This document shows, piece after piece, positions 39,277 through 52,720 of a stretch of 64,000 nucleotides of DNA. The position numbers and the translations under genes were made by a program. Position 1 is the stretch's first letter. Every line of letters starts with the position of its first letter. Under the pieces are notes generated by a model that had not been told where the DNA came from, made no database searches, and saw nothing but the letters and a program-made list of their open reading frames with translations. Source of the stretch: Rhodeus uyekii (lineage: Eukaryota > Chordata > Actinopteri > Cypriniformes > Acheilognathidae); contig JAWRVZ010000075.1 in the NCBI GenBank assembly GCA_037043235.1, positions 1,491,001-1,555,000 on the forward strand, given 5' to 3'.

Positions 39277-39959
39277 AAATATTACATTTATAAGTATAAA
39301 TATAAATTATCCTAAATATAAACTATTTTATTTATAAAAAAATAAAATAAAAAATAGCATACTTATGGGGTTTTACAGTTTGACGGATTACCATAATAAT
39401 GATGTCATGTTTAGCAGACTGACACAAACAAAAGATCCCAATCTATTTAACAAAAGACTATGGGATCTATCCGTCTGACCCGAAATGACCCACATATATT
39501 GCTGACTAGAGCTGGGCAGTTGCATTAGTGACCTTTGACCCCCAAATGACAGGTCAAACAGAAATGAGAGGCTGAAAACACAGGCTCTTCTTCAGTTATC
39601 GAAGCGCTGAAACACAGATTTCAAAAGTTGAAGTGTTCTGCACTTTGCTCGGGATCTTGTCAGACTTCCTCCTCGACTCCTACAGCGGTCACACACTGAG
39701 GCATGAGGAAAGGCGTTGAATGAGACCTCACAGAGTGAAACTATTAATGGCAAAAGAAAGACAGGACAGGGAAGGAAGGAGCGCTGGAAGGACACATTAT
39801 TGCACAAACACCACACACTCCCAAAATGACCCTGAAGATCAGGAGATTCTGACAAAACCAAGAGGCGAAACGTCTTCTGCAATAACAGACATCCAGCTGA
39901 ACTTCTCACATTCCAATCAAACGAAAAACTCAATGGTTTCACTTCACAGAAAGATCTCG

Positions 39960-40203
39960 TTTGTTAACATTAGTTTTAACGAACATGAACTAACAATGAG
40001 TTTATGACTGTATTTATTCGTCAGTTGTCCATTGTTAGTTCACAGTGCATTAACTAATGGTAACAAATACAACTTTTGATTTTAGTAATGCATTAGTACA
40101 CGTTGAAATCAACATTAACTATAAGATTCATAAATGCTGAAGAAGTGCAGATCATTATTAGTTCATGTATGACTGTAGGATCCCTATTGTAAAGAGTTAC
40201 CAA
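39960..40203. mobile_element. Teleost interspersed repeat (TTGTTAACATTAGTT type)
   Basis: 'Tttgttaacattagtttta', 'gttagttcacagtgcattaa' and 'tattgtaaagagttacc' are successive motifs of a very frequent fish repeat. A weaker relic lies at about 2165-2290. Confidence 0.62.
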
Positions 40204-40380
40204 CTCATTTTACAGAATCTCACATCTTTTCACCGCAGTGCATTATAGCAGACGTGTGTTTTTATTAATATCATACATGTTACTGTATTATGCCCAGGTG
40301 TCTCTTGAAGAAAATATTATGGACTTTACAACAATGTCAAAAATATTGACCACAATGACACCAACAACAACAATAATATG

Positions 40381-40413
<33 letters not shown>

Positions 40414-41391
40414 GATGTATATATATTATGTATATGTTTTATATTTATCTTATTTTATCTATATTTAATTTAATTTTTTTATATTTTACAAAATATGTAT
40501 TATAATCATTGTATAAGATTTAAAAATATATATAAATATAAAAATATATAGATAAAATAATAAACATAATTAATAAAAATACTATTTTTATTTTTATTAA
40601 ATGTGATTTATATCATTGATTTATTTTTATTGATGTCAGTTTAATATTTTATAAAGAATTTATTATTTTATATTATTAATAAACATTAAACATGCAATTA
40701 AAAATACATAAAAAATATGACATGACCCACATGTAATTATTATATATTATTGTAATTAATACATTTATTGTATATTATTTAATGTATATATTTATTACAA
40801 TTATTATATCTAATTATTATATAACTAATTATTATTATTATTATTATTATTAAAACAAAACTTTTAAAAATGAAAAGAAAATTCCAAAAAAGATTCCAAA
40901 ACACTGTCTCTAAACAGTAACAACTTCCTCTTTCACTCTTGCGTCCATTTGAAGTGAATTACACATGTGATGCAAATCCCCAAACACACAAAACAATCTA
41001 AACTTACTGAACTATCTATAGCCTTCCACTCAAACTCAGCAGAAACACAGGCTTGTTTCACTTTCACATGCGTATGAATGACAGAATCTGTTCTTATGCA
41101 ACACGGAATAATCATACTTTCCCAATGACATGTGGTGTGAGGAGCACACAGTCACTAGATAAACCAACTCCTTTCACTGCATTCCACAAAGTGACTCACA
41201 GCCCAGCTCGAGCTGCGTTTAGAAACATGTTAAGGATGCTCATTATCTACAATGATATCATGTTCCACAAACCAGCTAGATCGAGACTAAACCCAATTTT
41301 CCAGCCTTAAAACATGTTCCCTTTAAAGCACCCTCAGGTCAGGAGTTTAGATCAAGACCGTGAGAACGTGGAGAGTCTATAAATCGCTTTA

Positions 41392-41463
41392 TTGGGTTCG
41401 AACCCACAAGTTTGGGGGTCTCCAGAAGCACCAGAGCGCACCAGCCGCGCGCGCTACGGAGAC
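41392..41463 (-). mobile_element. tRNA-like (Pol III promoter-like) relic in nhs intron near exon 1
   Basis: On the minus strand TGGGTTCGAACCCA forms a T-arm-like stem with an exact B box, and GTAGCGCGCGCGGCTGG is A-box-like about 50 bases upstream. There is no matching acceptor stem. It is probably a SINE head or decayed tRNA pseudogene about 220 bases inside intron 1. Confidence 0.4.
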
Positions 41464-42300
41464 GCCAAGAGCGCGCAAAAAGTAAACACGTATTTGTGTT
41501 ATTGCATAACACTTACTAAAGGGTTGTTTTATGACGCACCGGAGGGGGGAAAGCATCTGGGCTGGTGACCCAAAGATCGCAAGCGCAATCGATCACCATT
41601 ACGCACAGGGTGAGCGACTAAACCCCCAAGTAAAAATCCCATTTTGGATAGAAAGAAGGCACTTGTGGAGAGGGGTACTCACGCACTGCCTCCTGTTTGG
41701 GGTCGAGCGCACCGGTGGTCTCCTGGATCCTGCTCATCTTCTCCCGGAGCGCGCAGACGCGCCGGTTCGTGGTGAGCAGCTCGTGCTCCAGCTCCTGGAA
41801 GAGCGAGCAGGCGTGTTTGGCCAGATCCGACAGCTGGCGCAGGGTCCGGGACAGAGCCACATTGCTGAAGGCGCACAGGTCCTGGAGCAGGAGAGCCTCC
41901 TCGTCCGCGTCCGCGCGCCTGCACAGCCACTGGGGCTCCACGATCCGCTTGGCAAAGGGCATTTTGTCATGTAGTGTTTCAGTATAAAATCCACCTTTGG
42001 AGGAAAACACAAACAGGTTCCATGTAAAAAAGCAAGACCCTCCTCGTCCTCCACCTCCGTTAGTCCAGGGTCTCTCGCGGCTCGTCCTCCATCCTCCGCT
42101 CGTTCGCTCCGGACACACACGCACTGAACCGCACTGAGATCCGCCTCTGCCGCTCTGATCCCTCTTCCACTCGCTGGCGTGCTTTTCTGCGCTTTAAACT
42201 CCGAACGCTTTTAAGGAACGTCGGAGGGAAAACCTGGACCGGAGCGCCGCGTCAACCGGATCCGGAGTCGAATCTTCCATTCATGAGACAGACAGATGTT
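41430..42300 (-). promoter_or_regulatory. nhs: CpG-rich block around nhs exon 1 (putative promoter / 5' UTR)
   Basis: CpG dinucleotides are dense across this block (for example around 41445-41480, 41740-41940 and 42060-42260), in contrast to the AT-rich DNA on both sides. It surrounds the first coding exon and extends upstream of it, as expected for a CpG-island promoter. No TATA box stands out and the transcription start cannot be placed. The 5' UTR presumably lies between 41963 and about 42300. The inference is from composition and position only. Confidence 0.6.
41683..41962 (-). CDS. nhs: nhs first coding exon (Nance-Horan syndrome family, N-terminus)
   Basis: NHS-family proteins regulate actin remodelling and cell shape and carry an N-terminal WAVE-homology domain. 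The exon encodes 93 codons plus one base. It starts with MPFAKRIVEPQWLCRR, which I recognise as the NHS N-terminus and which separates it from NHSL1/NHSL2. A helical leucine-rich region follows (residues about 25-80, with LRQLSDLAKHACSLFQELE), and the exon ends at DPKQEAV. The donor is C|GTGAGT at 41683/41682, phase 1, so the next codon is split. The start at 41962 was chosen over the in-frame ATG at 42124 because it is the conserved family start and has A at -3. An out-of-frame ATG lies 8 bases upstream (41970). The stretch after LCRR is short; the human protein, as I recall it, has a proline/alanine-rich insert there. Whether this is the nhsa or nhsb paralogue cannot be decided. No exon 2 is visible down to position 1. 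Confidence 0.93.
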
Positions 42301-43092
42301 TTCAAAGTCGCTGTTCGTAAAAGCAAAGAGCTTAAATAAGAGTTCTGCCACCAGTTTCATCCCTTGTTGGATAGAGAAACGCACGTTTTAATAAAATATC
42401 AATGTTAAATATCTAAGTAATTGAACTAGAGCAGTGCCATTTTATTATTATTTGTGTACTATTATAGTATTCATCAACATTTTCAGTTTTTATCTCAAGT
42501 TTTAGCCATTTTTCTTTTCTTTTTGTGTTTTCTTTTTAAACTTTAAAAAAATGTTTATTTTAACTTAGTCAAAGCAACATTTTTTTATTTTAAATGATTA
42601 TTTAAGCTTTTCATCAGAAATGTATATTATTTATAATATAACATACATTTATTTATATTACTTATATTACAGTTTTATTTCAATTAACAAAAACAATTTC
42701 AGTAAAAAAACAAATGCTTTTATTACCTTACATTACATTAATTTTACTTAATATGATAAAAAAAAAAAGTTTGGTTCGAAAACTTAATATTTTATTTTTG
42801 TCTCACAGAACTTTAATTAAATGCATAATATTACAACATATAAAAACATGACAACCTGACACAACATGAATGAAACATGCCTAGACTTTAGACTGTTTCA
42901 TCCCTTCCTCATTTGACAGCCTGCCCTGGTTTTTCCTATAAAATACAATAGAACTTGATGCTTATGGTAAACACTAGCTTGTTTAATAAACCACAAATGA
43001 TAACTCACCTTTTAGTCGAAAAACGTTCTTCTTTGTTAGGTGCTGGTGAGAAACATCAGTAATGTGTTTCCACACTTCAAATCCATCCAGGT

Positions 43093-43095
<3 letters not shown>

Positions 43096-43153
<58 letters not shown>
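43096..43153. repeat. (GT)n, ~29 repeats
   Basis: An uninterrupted GT run about 0.8 kb upstream of the nhs CpG-rich block. Confidence 0.95.
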
Positions 43154-43155
<2 letters not shown>

Positions 43156-45052
43156 TGATAGAGATTCCTGTGGGGACGCGTCACTGAGAGTGTCTCATTC
43201 ACATTTGCTGAGTGAGGATTTCACTAAAGCCTGATAAGAACAGAAGAGCTCATGTCCCTAAAGCCCTTCCTACTGCGCCGCTAACTCTAGAGTACTCACA
43301 CAGAACTGCCATCGCTGCAAACACACACACACACGCTGGGCCATGACTGAAAATCAATGACATCGATCTGATGTATCTCATTGATTCATTGGGTATCATC
43401 AGAAGACTGAGTGTAAACAGCCTCTGTTGAGGAGCTCAGTGTCATCCTGCACTCAGATCCCTCTAGTGGCAGATCCGTCACAGGCGTCTGCCATGGTTTC
43501 ACAGAAGAGACTTTTGATGTTTCATCTGGACAGATTGTAGGTCAGGGTTCACAATCAGGGTGCTGGGGCAACAAGCCTCTGATATTATTTTAAATGATTT
43601 ATAATGCTACAATGAAAGATATTATTCAAAATAAATTACAATGCATTCAAATGCTAAAAAAAGAAAACACAGTGTGGAGGTTTATCTACATCCACTGTTA
43701 CTGCCAGATCATTACAAGAAGAGAACTGAAAGCTGTATTTCATATGCAATAAATCCCATGCGTCTACTTATTGGTCCTTTTGTGCAATGTCAAACTATAT
43801 TCCTTTTATAAAATATAAAAAACTGTTAATATCAAATAATAAACTAGATTAATAAACAATAAAATATAAAATTTTATTATGAAAATAAATACATCTTATA
43901 ATAATATTTAAAATAAATTAAATTATAAAAGAATTGAGTGAAATTGTAAGTGTAAGCATATTTATAAAAAACATTACCCTTGATAAATAAAAAAAACTAT
44001 ATTTTATTTCAAAAATAATTGTTAATAAGTATATTACACTAGATTAATAAATAAAATAAAAATACAACATAAATAATAATTCTTAATATTATAATAAATA
44101 AAACATACTTACATATACAGGTATACTTTTAAAGGAACATAAAGATAGATAACATGTTTTAACGAATTATTAGTTCATGACATAATGTATTATTTAGATG
44201 AATAAAAAACAAAAAATATATAATATTTTATTATAATACAAATAAATACATCGTATATTAATAAAATGTAATAATAAAATAAATATGTATTATAAATAAA
44301 AAAATTAATTGAATCGTATACTTAAGAGTATGTTGATAAAAAACATTATCATACATTAATAAATAGAAATAAAACTAAATATTTTATTACTAAAATACAA
44401 AAAAATATATGAATACATTTTTAATATTTTTATAAATTAAATTGCCCTAGATCGTATTAATAACTAAGTAAAAAATATAATAAATGTTTTCTTCAAATTA
44501 ATTAATTAATTATTATTAGAAATAACTATATTTTATAGAAAAGTAGTATATTTATAGATAAACATTACCTTGATAAATAAATAAAACATAATAAATAAAC
44601 ACAATAAATGAATATAAAAATACATAATGAATAAATAAACAAATAATTGTATTGTATGTATTTTTGTATGTAATTATTAATACAAATTGTCACAGGCTCA
44701 CTCACCAGCCAAAGGTAGCGCAGACCATCACCAGAATACCAATCAAGCACACCTGTTCCTCGTCTGCACCCTTCAAAAGCACACGCCTCACTTCAGTCAT
44801 TGTCCGGTCTCGTTTGTACAAGAGGACTCTCTCAATGGGTCTCCAAAAGTTTCCATATGACTTCTATCTCTGTCAAGGTGTGAAAAAGAGTTTCACTTCC
44901 TGATTTCTTCATGCTTGTCTCACTTAAATGTTTCAGATCATCAAACTAATTTATATAATAATCAAAGATAACACATGTAAACACAAAATGCAATTTTGTT
45001 ATTCTTAAGGGAAAACAAAATCCAAACCTACATGGCCCTATGTGAACCTAAT

Positions 45053-45183
45053 AAGCCCTGAAGCAGCAAAACAGCCCCAGACCATCACACTACCACCACC
45101 ATATTTAACTGTTGGTATGATGTTCTTTTTCTGAAGTGAAGTGCTACTTTTATGCCAGATGTAATGGGACACACTTAACACTT
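45053..45183 (-). mobile_element. Tc1-like transposase fragment
   Basis: On the minus strand this encodes IIPTVKYGGGSVMVWGCFAASG, the conserved block between the first two catalytic Asp residues of Tc1 transposases. No terminal repeats or the rest of the gene are visible nearby, so this is a short internal relic. It lies in the AT-rich intergenic region between reps2 and nhs. Confidence 0.85.
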
Positions 45184-46623
45184 GATGAGAACTGACTTTG
45201 AAGAGAGAGGAAAGCAACGACTGGGCCACAGGTTATTTTGGGTGCATGGGAGCCTCAGTCATTTGACCTATGACCTCTACAATGTCTTTGTGAGACCAGC
45301 ACAGCTGCCAAAAGTGAGTGTGTTTCTATATATACACGAATTTATATGTTCTCTATGCTTTCTCATCTGTGACTCTAACTGCAGGAGACACCTAACCCAT
45401 GAGAAACAAGACTCGGATGCATTCAGAAGAGCTGCAAAGGCTGTGTTTTGAATTTTTAATTCCTTGCTTCTGAGCAAAGCAATCAAGAGAGGCAGAGCTA
45501 GAAAGAGAAACTGTTGTTGAACTGGATTTGAACTCATTTAAGGCTGTTTATGGATTTGTGAACTGGCAGAACGCAGTAATAAACACTCATGCGACCTAAA
45601 TCCGTTTGGATTGATGCGATTGTTCGCTCTGGGGGTTGGGCTTCTGCATGCTTAGATATTAAACATGAATGAGTAACTCAGGGGGAAAAAAAGCAGCTTA
45701 ATGACCACAAAAATCATTTAGATGCTTGATTCACGCAAAATGTTAATATGTCACTGCATTTTAAAAGCAGCATATCAAAGCAACTGTTTTCTTGTCATTG
45801 TTGCTCAATGTCTTTGAAAAAATTTTAAGAGTTCTAAGAGATTTTTGTCTATTGTTTTTTTGCATTCCAAACTCTTTTTCTGTATTTCTTTAAAATAAAT
45901 GCCACTTTGACATTTTTTTCATATAATATGATGACACTCGAACATTAAGTGTGATTTAAGTGTCCAAATATGTTGTGGGCTCTCTCAGATTGGCTGTGGA
46001 CGTGAGGCCCAGGACACGGTTTATGTCATATGTTTTCATAAGCATGTCACTCTCTATTGTCTTGTTGTTTGGCTTCCATTCCACAGCCGATCTGCTGCGG
46101 CGCGTGACGGACGGAACAATCAGACACTGAGGTCAGAATCACATCCTCACGATTACATGCTCAATCCTACATGTGTTTACTCAGTATTTCACATTTAAAC
46201 TGCTAAAAGAAATATTTGGAGAAATGTGTTTGGATCAGTAGCCGGAATTCTAATATTAATCTAGACGGATTATTTGTTTGTTATTATCAGGCCTGTTTGG
46301 AATCTGAGGCAATAGAATTCTCATAACTACAAAGTTACAATCAAAATGGAATGTGGAATTAATCCTAAAGAGATCAAATGCGAATCCACAAAGTTTCTAC
46401 TGGATAAACTGACATTCTTTTCAATAAACTGAAATCGGGGAATTGCTGTTTATCCAGCTGGATCTTAATTTGTTCTTTTAGGATCGGTTCCAAATGATAG
46501 GATTGCGACTAGCATTCCTTTAGGATTTTTTTGAAAAGGGACAAATCCCTCACAGCACTAAATGCTTCTTAATAAAGTATTTTGGCAATTTTGACACATT
46601 TTTCTGTATTAAATTAACATTTG

Positions 46624-46730
46624 TTCTGTTAATTATAATATTTTCCACAATAACTACCTCCACAAACACAAAATAATATATATATGCATGCAAAGCATAT
46701 GTTAGAAATGTTATCAATATATCAATGTAG
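46624..46730. repeat. 107-bp direct repeat, left copy (flanks inserted 1-kb segment)
   Basis: By eye it is identical over 107 bp to 47735-47841. It lies immediately left of the duplicated segment that starts at 46734. It reads as a long target duplication. Confidence 0.9.
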
Positions 46731-46733
46731 ATA

Positions 46734-47734
<1,001 letters not shown>

Positions 47735-47736
<2 letters not shown>

Positions 47737-47841
47737 CTGTTAATTATAATATTTTCCACAATAACTACCTCCACAAACACAAAATAATATATATATGCAT
47801 GCAAAGCATATGTTAGAAATGTTATCAATATATCAATGTAG
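47735..47841. repeat. 107-bp direct repeat, right copy
   Basis: It begins exactly where similarity to the source segment (50517-51474) ends, with 2 bp of overlap ('tt'), and is identical to 46624-46730. After it the sequence becomes unique ('ttgcatttgatgtcc'). Confidence 0.9.
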
Positions 47842-50389
47842 TTGCATTTGATGTCCTACAACAATGACCAGAAGGAAATAATTAGAAAAACACGAGTTGT
47901 GTCTCTACTCACTGCAAACGCTTTCCTATAAACTGCCAAATCATATAATTGATCTATTGATTTTTGTTTGGATCCTACAATTTTACCTGCCAACCTTTTT
48001 TTATCTTATTTTGTTTTACTTTATTTACAGATGTTATTCGTCTGAACCAAGCCATTATAGTATAGTTCAAATTCACAGTTGTGTCATGAAACTCTAGATG
48101 CCGCAAACTGGTTGGTCCTTAACTCAATTTGCTTGCAGTCACATCATTCGTTATAGGGCACAGCTGATTGGTTGCTGCAGCATCAGTAGCCAATACGATC
48201 ACTGCATTTTCTGTAGTAGCAGTTACAGCTTGCTTTCAGAAACCCTCCACCTCCCCCAGCTCCACCTGTGTAGATCTGCTAATTCAAGTATGCTGTATTG
48301 TGCAGCAGCTGCATGTCTTACTTGCTCACAGCAGTGTAGCAGATCTATTCTGACAAGACTAAACATATTAACACTGCCACGCTGACAACTCAGAGTTGTA
48401 ATGACAGAACTATACTGACTATACTGATACTCAAATTTTCTTTCTTGAAAATAAGGTCCACATTACCAGGTAAATTCAGTTTACAAATACTTACAGATCT
48501 TCACAATTTCCATAAACTAATAATAATTTATGTTAGGGGCTCTGGAAGATGTAAAATTCATTGTTTAAAGGTGTGCAGATTGAGGGCCTAGTGATATTGG
48601 AGTATTAATAAGAACAATCACAATATAACTCTACTAGCATACGGGGGAATACCTGATAAATCTTAATCAATACTTCTCAATAGTTCTTATTTTCCATGCT
48701 GTTATCTTGTCCATGTTGAAAGAACCTATCAATTTCCAACACGAATAATCTGAAACAAACAAGATTAGGCAGTGAATCAAGCACTCCAGACAAACAAAAG
48801 AGGGTCATCAGAGGTCACGACCTGTTTCTGCCCTCGGCATCCCTGCACAATTGATTCTCTATGGTTTGAGAAATGCTTGAGAAAACCAGAGAGATGAGCT
48901 GATGGCAAAACTTTCATATTTTCAAGTTCCACTCAAGTTAACTGTGCATGATCTATACATGATACAAGTTTACTCTACGCATAACCTATACACGTTACAC
49001 ATTAACTCTATATATGACAAGTTTACTCTATGCATAAAATATGCACGTTGCAAATTAACTATGCATAAAATATGCATGTTGCAAATTAAATATGCAAAAT
49101 CTATACATGTTACAAATGAACTATGCATAATCTATACAAGTTATACAAGACAAATTTACTCTATGCATAAAATAAGCATGTTGCAAATTAACTTTATGCA
49201 TAATTTATACTTTACAAATTAACTATATGCATAATCTACACGTTAACTCTATAAAACAAGATTAGTCTAGGCATTAAATATGCACTTTGCAAATTAACTG
49301 CATAATCTATACAAGCTACACGTTAACTCTATAAATAAGACAAGTTAACTCTATGCAAAATCTATGACATGCATTAATTTACCACATAAAATAATTTAGA
49401 CATCCTTCAATTTGTAAAAACAACAATACAGTATCAGGGTTTCTGTTGGTTTTATGAAGGTAAATGTAAGACCTTTTTAAGAACAAAAAACATAATTTAA
49501 GGAATAAACTGAACAGTAAATGCAAATGTCTTGGAAGAGTCTGAAGATACGACTGTCATCAGATCTGAACTTATCTTCACTTCACAAAAACAGCTTGTGG
49601 CTTGAATATCTCTGCTCTCAACCACTAGAATATGGAAATTACATTTATCGTATACCTTCTGATCGCAATGCAAAAAAAGGTGATGTTCTTCCTCAGTATT
49701 TTCATCTTGTTTTCCAGTGTGTTTCTGAAGAATCTTAGATCAAGATACATTTACTTGAAGTAAAACAGAAGATAAGAAGACCTGTTTTCGGAGAATTTGA
49801 TTAGAATAAAGTATGTGATAATGGACTAAGAAAAATCTACTTCAAAAAGAAAAGTTTTCAGAGCCCACTTACACATTTTTGTTTTAAGCATAAAGTCAAT
49901 TAATTTGGTTCGATTTCGAAAATACAAGAATTTTGCAACTCAAGTAAATGCATTTTGATTTACGAAAGTTTAGATACTGAGGCAGATATTAATCTTTTAC
50001 AATGCATGCAAGATTTAATGGCACTTCTGCTCCAATTTAAGACGTTTTTACGGCCTTAATTTGTGGAAGGGTGAATTAAGACTAAGATCTTTTAAAATCC
50101 CACAGAAACCCTGCTATATATTCATCATGAACAACTGAAAAACAGGTCGTACACAGGCAAAACACACCAGATTCATCATATTCTCCCATAATTCCACAGG
50201 TTTATTGACACTAACAGAACATTCCCACTCCTGCATCAGAACACAGTGTATGAGAGATTCATTCAGTATCAAAAACACACAACGAGGCCGATAACAAGCT
50301 CGGCCTGCAAAATATGCACTTTTTTGTTTCGTTTTTTGCATAGAAAAGTATTTAGCACACTTTTGAACAAAAACATTTATGCATATGTG
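47842..50389. other. Intergenic DNA downstream of reps2
   Basis: Includes the minisatellite at 48945-49380. The rest looks unique, with short unrecognised frames at 48098-48385 and 49520-49738. No gene call is supported. Confidence 0.5.
48945..49380 (+). repeat. Minisatellite of 'ctctatgcataaaatatgca / gttacaaattaa' units
   Basis: More than ten imperfect units of roughly 30-45 bp: 'taactctatgcataatctatacatgttacaaat' variants, with alternation of 'atgcataaaatatgc' and 'cataatctatacaag'. It is palindrome-rich (ATGCAT, TATGCATA). It lies in the reps2-nhs intergenic region. Confidence 0.8.
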
Positions 50390-50512
50390 TGTGTATATGT
50401 ATGTATGTGTGTGTGTGTATATATATATATATTTATATGTATGTGTATGTATAATATATATATATATATATACATACACATACATACACACACACACTTT
50501 TTTTTTTTTTTT
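50390..50512. repeat. Long TG/TA/CA near-palindrome
   Basis: 'Gtatgtatgtgtgtgtgtgt' followed by TA runs and 'acatacacatacatacacac' forms an imperfect hairpin of roughly 50-bp arms. It ends in a T-run immediately before the donor copy of the 1-kb duplication. Confidence 0.85.
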
Positions 50513-50516
50513 GCAG

Positions 50517-51216
50517 TCGCTGGTTTTCATTTGATGCTTTTGTCTTTAAACAATCAAAAACAATTACCCCCAAAAGATAGTAAGAAATTACTGAACAGTT
50601 AGAAATAATAGTTAAGGATATGACAAGCCATAAAAGAAAATGGGGGGAAGAATAAAAAGAGACGCATTGATGGCTGGTTTTTGTAACGCATTACGAGCAC
50701 AATCCTTTACTGATCTGAGCTTAACGTGGCATTCAACACGTACATCTACATATTCTAACACTCCAGTCAATCTACTCACATACAACATGCCGCCAGAACT
50801 AATCGTGTAAAAATAATTGTTCATCTTCATGCACAAACACATACAGTCTTTAGGACACGTCCATCTTTGCAAACACTTTGTCCCCGCACACAAAGTAATA
50901 ACTATTCGACATTTAGCTACACATTCAGCAATGTTCTGTATGAGAAAATCACACAGAATCTGTCAAGGGTCATATTTAATCCAAAACCCAAATCAAAAAT
51001 GAAAGAAATTGTGGAAAAAAAAAATCGTTAAAAATTAAGCTTTTTTTGTATTCTGATATTGTTTTCCACGCCCAAATTATTGAGTACTATATATTTTTGT
51101 TGTTTATTATATATTTTTATAATTAATAATGACTAATATATATAGTATAGTATACATAATAGTATATGTTTTTTATTATATTTTTATGATTTTTATTATT
51201 AATAATTACAATATTT

Positions 51217-51267
<51 letters not shown>

Positions 51268-51333
51268 TTGCGCCGTCAACTCAATTAATCCCATCAAACA
51301 TAAGTTTATATATAATAACAAACAACACACACA

Positions 51334-51375
<42 letters not shown>

Positions 51376-51474
51376 TTGTATTATCCTGCTTTTGGGCTGA
51401 AATGTGACTGTTTTCATGAGATTCACCTTTATAAGCTTCTTCTTGGTGGAACAGGATCAGCTTCAAATGTATTT
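50517..51474. repeat. ~1-kb local segmental duplication, apparent source copy
   Basis: Its right end abuts the presumed reps2 polyadenylation signal (51476-51481), and its left end abuts a T-run after a TA/TG palindrome. No target duplication flanks it, so it is taken as the donor. If reps2 has a long 3' UTR, this segment could be part of it. Confidence 0.85.
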
Positions 51475-51475
51475 G

Positions 51476-51858
51476 TTTATTGAAATTACGGTAACAAAAA
51501 AACAAAAGAAGTTATTTAAATCATTATTCGACATGTTGGTGCAGTTATTGGATGAAACATTAGAATTTCAGATCCATTGCATAAACCATAAATTTCCAAT
51601 TTCCAGGAATGAAGTTGAACACTGAAGCCGTTCCTTTAGATTGGTCTACATCGCTAACAGTTCGCATGATTCTGCTGAAACAAACCGGCAGGAACATTGA
51701 CGCTCTTCCTGTGGAATTGACACAGTGATTGTGGCGTCCCAAAGTGTCACGGGACAGATTTACAGCTCTGAGTGTTAGACAGAACCCAGAGTCCAGCGTC
51801 AGACGGGAAGAGGTGCTGTGCGTCCACATACAAGGACAGGAAGCGAGTGTGTGTTGGG
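51476..51858 (-). other. reps2: putative reps2 3' UTR with AATAAA signal
   Basis: Downstream of the stop the sequence is non-coding, and a canonical AATAAA is present on the minus strand at 51481-51476. The signal lies directly beside the end (51474) of the duplicated 1-kb segment. If the UTR is longer, it would run into that segment. The transcript end is not demonstrated. Confidence 0.5.
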
Positions 51859-51927
51859 TCAGGTGGACGCCACGGGCCGCAGCAACTCCAGCTGAGATTC
51901 CAGAGTAACTCTCTCCCGATGAACAAC
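51859..51927 (-). CDS. reps2: reps2 last coding exon with stop
   Basis: The exon has 22 codons and a TGA stop (51861-51859), phase 0, after a pyrimidine-rich acceptor TTCATAAG|G. It encodes VVHRERVTLESQLELLRPV and a short AST tail. This matches the REPS-family C-terminus (V-H-x-E-R-x-x-L-E-x-Q-L-E-x-L-R-P-V), completing the coiled coil of the preceding exon. The final residues differ from the mammalian end that I recall. Confidence 0.9.
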   Translation of the reverse strand, partial: VVHRERVTLESQLELLRPVAST

Positions 51928-52720
51928 CTTATGAAGAGAGAGAGAGAAAGGGAACGCAGAGGTGAAACTAACAGCGCTCTGATCATTTCAGATAAGCAAA
52001 GCCAACTCGATCAAATTAAACTCGATTCATTTCAACATTTCCATCGGGCCTGTATGATATAATATCATAAACATGCAAAGGTATTTCCCCGATCTTGAAT
52101 AATGAGGCTGTTTTAAATGCATTTTTATTAGACTTTTTTGGCTTGTGAGCTGCTTGACCAAGTCAAAATGATCTACCTACTATGAAAATATAAAACATAT
52201 ATTTATTTATGAATATACTAATTCTTTAGTCCTACATCAAGTCGAGTATGCGTGCGCTCTCTGGGTGTGTGTTGTAAAGTGAGGGATGTACTCAATGTCA
52301 GATCGCATGCATGGTTGAAACAACAGTTACGATGTTATTGTAGACACTACATATCGCACACCCTATACGAGCAACACTGCTCATGTCACAAATCCTCACC
52401 TGACAAATGTCGGTGAGCACACGGACATCTGTCGAATAAGGAATGCCATTGCTAGACAGTGACCCAAGGTCATGACCTTTAGATGACCGAAAGGATGAAA
52501 GCAACTGGTCTGACACGTTTATTTCTACCTGTCTTCATTTGTCACATGAATATCGTGTATCTTTTAGAACAATACAGACCGACACACACTGCAATCTGAC
52601 AGACGTCAGGATCCGCTTCTCGAATATCTGCCTACTTTAATACAGAAAATTCCTGCGTCCACCATGAAATCTATAGTTAAGTTTTCATATTTCATTGTGC
52701 ATGGTCATTTCTCCTCTGTT

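Larger units (their letters stand above)
38591..41391. other. Intronic, repeats then AT-rich
   Basis: Beyond the two interspersed repeats (38990 and 39960), 39230-39360 and 40380-40870 are AT-rich low-complexity. 39580-39930 and 40900-41340 appear unique, without recognisable coding sequence. Confidence 0.45.
42301..46623. other. Intergenic DNA between nhs and reps2, AT-rich
   Basis: 42420-42860 and 43790-44670 are strongly AT-rich ('aataaataaaat' and similar). A Tc1 relic lies at 45053. 45180-46500 is more balanced but no exon is recognised. Upstream nhs regulatory DNA would be expected here. Confidence 0.5.

Noticed and set aside
41392..41463. Functional tRNA gene
   Set aside because: A T-arm and B box are present but no acceptor or anticodon stem pairs correctly; kept only as a low-confidence SINE/tRNA relic.
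41618..41682. Read-through of the nhs exon past EAV
   Set aside because: A strong GTGAGT donor lies directly after the conserved DPKQEAV, in the phase expected for the family; the downstream peptide is intronic.
41531..41987. Plus-strand frames of 96-147 codons opposite nhs exon 1
   Set aside because: They are antisense shadows of the GC-rich nhs exon; the minus-strand frame has the recognised protein and splice donor.
41963..42124. Upstream in-frame extension of nhs to the ATG at 42124
   Set aside because: The family start MPFAKR lies at 41962; the upstream 54 residues are Gly/Arg-rich 5' UTR translation with no resemblance to NHS.
45182..45451. Plus-strand 89-codon frame with an exon-like end (CTAACTGCAG acceptor)
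   Set aside because: The first part overlaps DNA adjoining a Tc1 relic and the C-terminal peptide is not recognisable; there is insufficient support for an exon.
51560..51829. 89-codon minus-strand frame downstream of the reps2 stop
   Set aside because: It is not in frame with reps2, resembles no protein I know and lies in the presumed 3' UTR.
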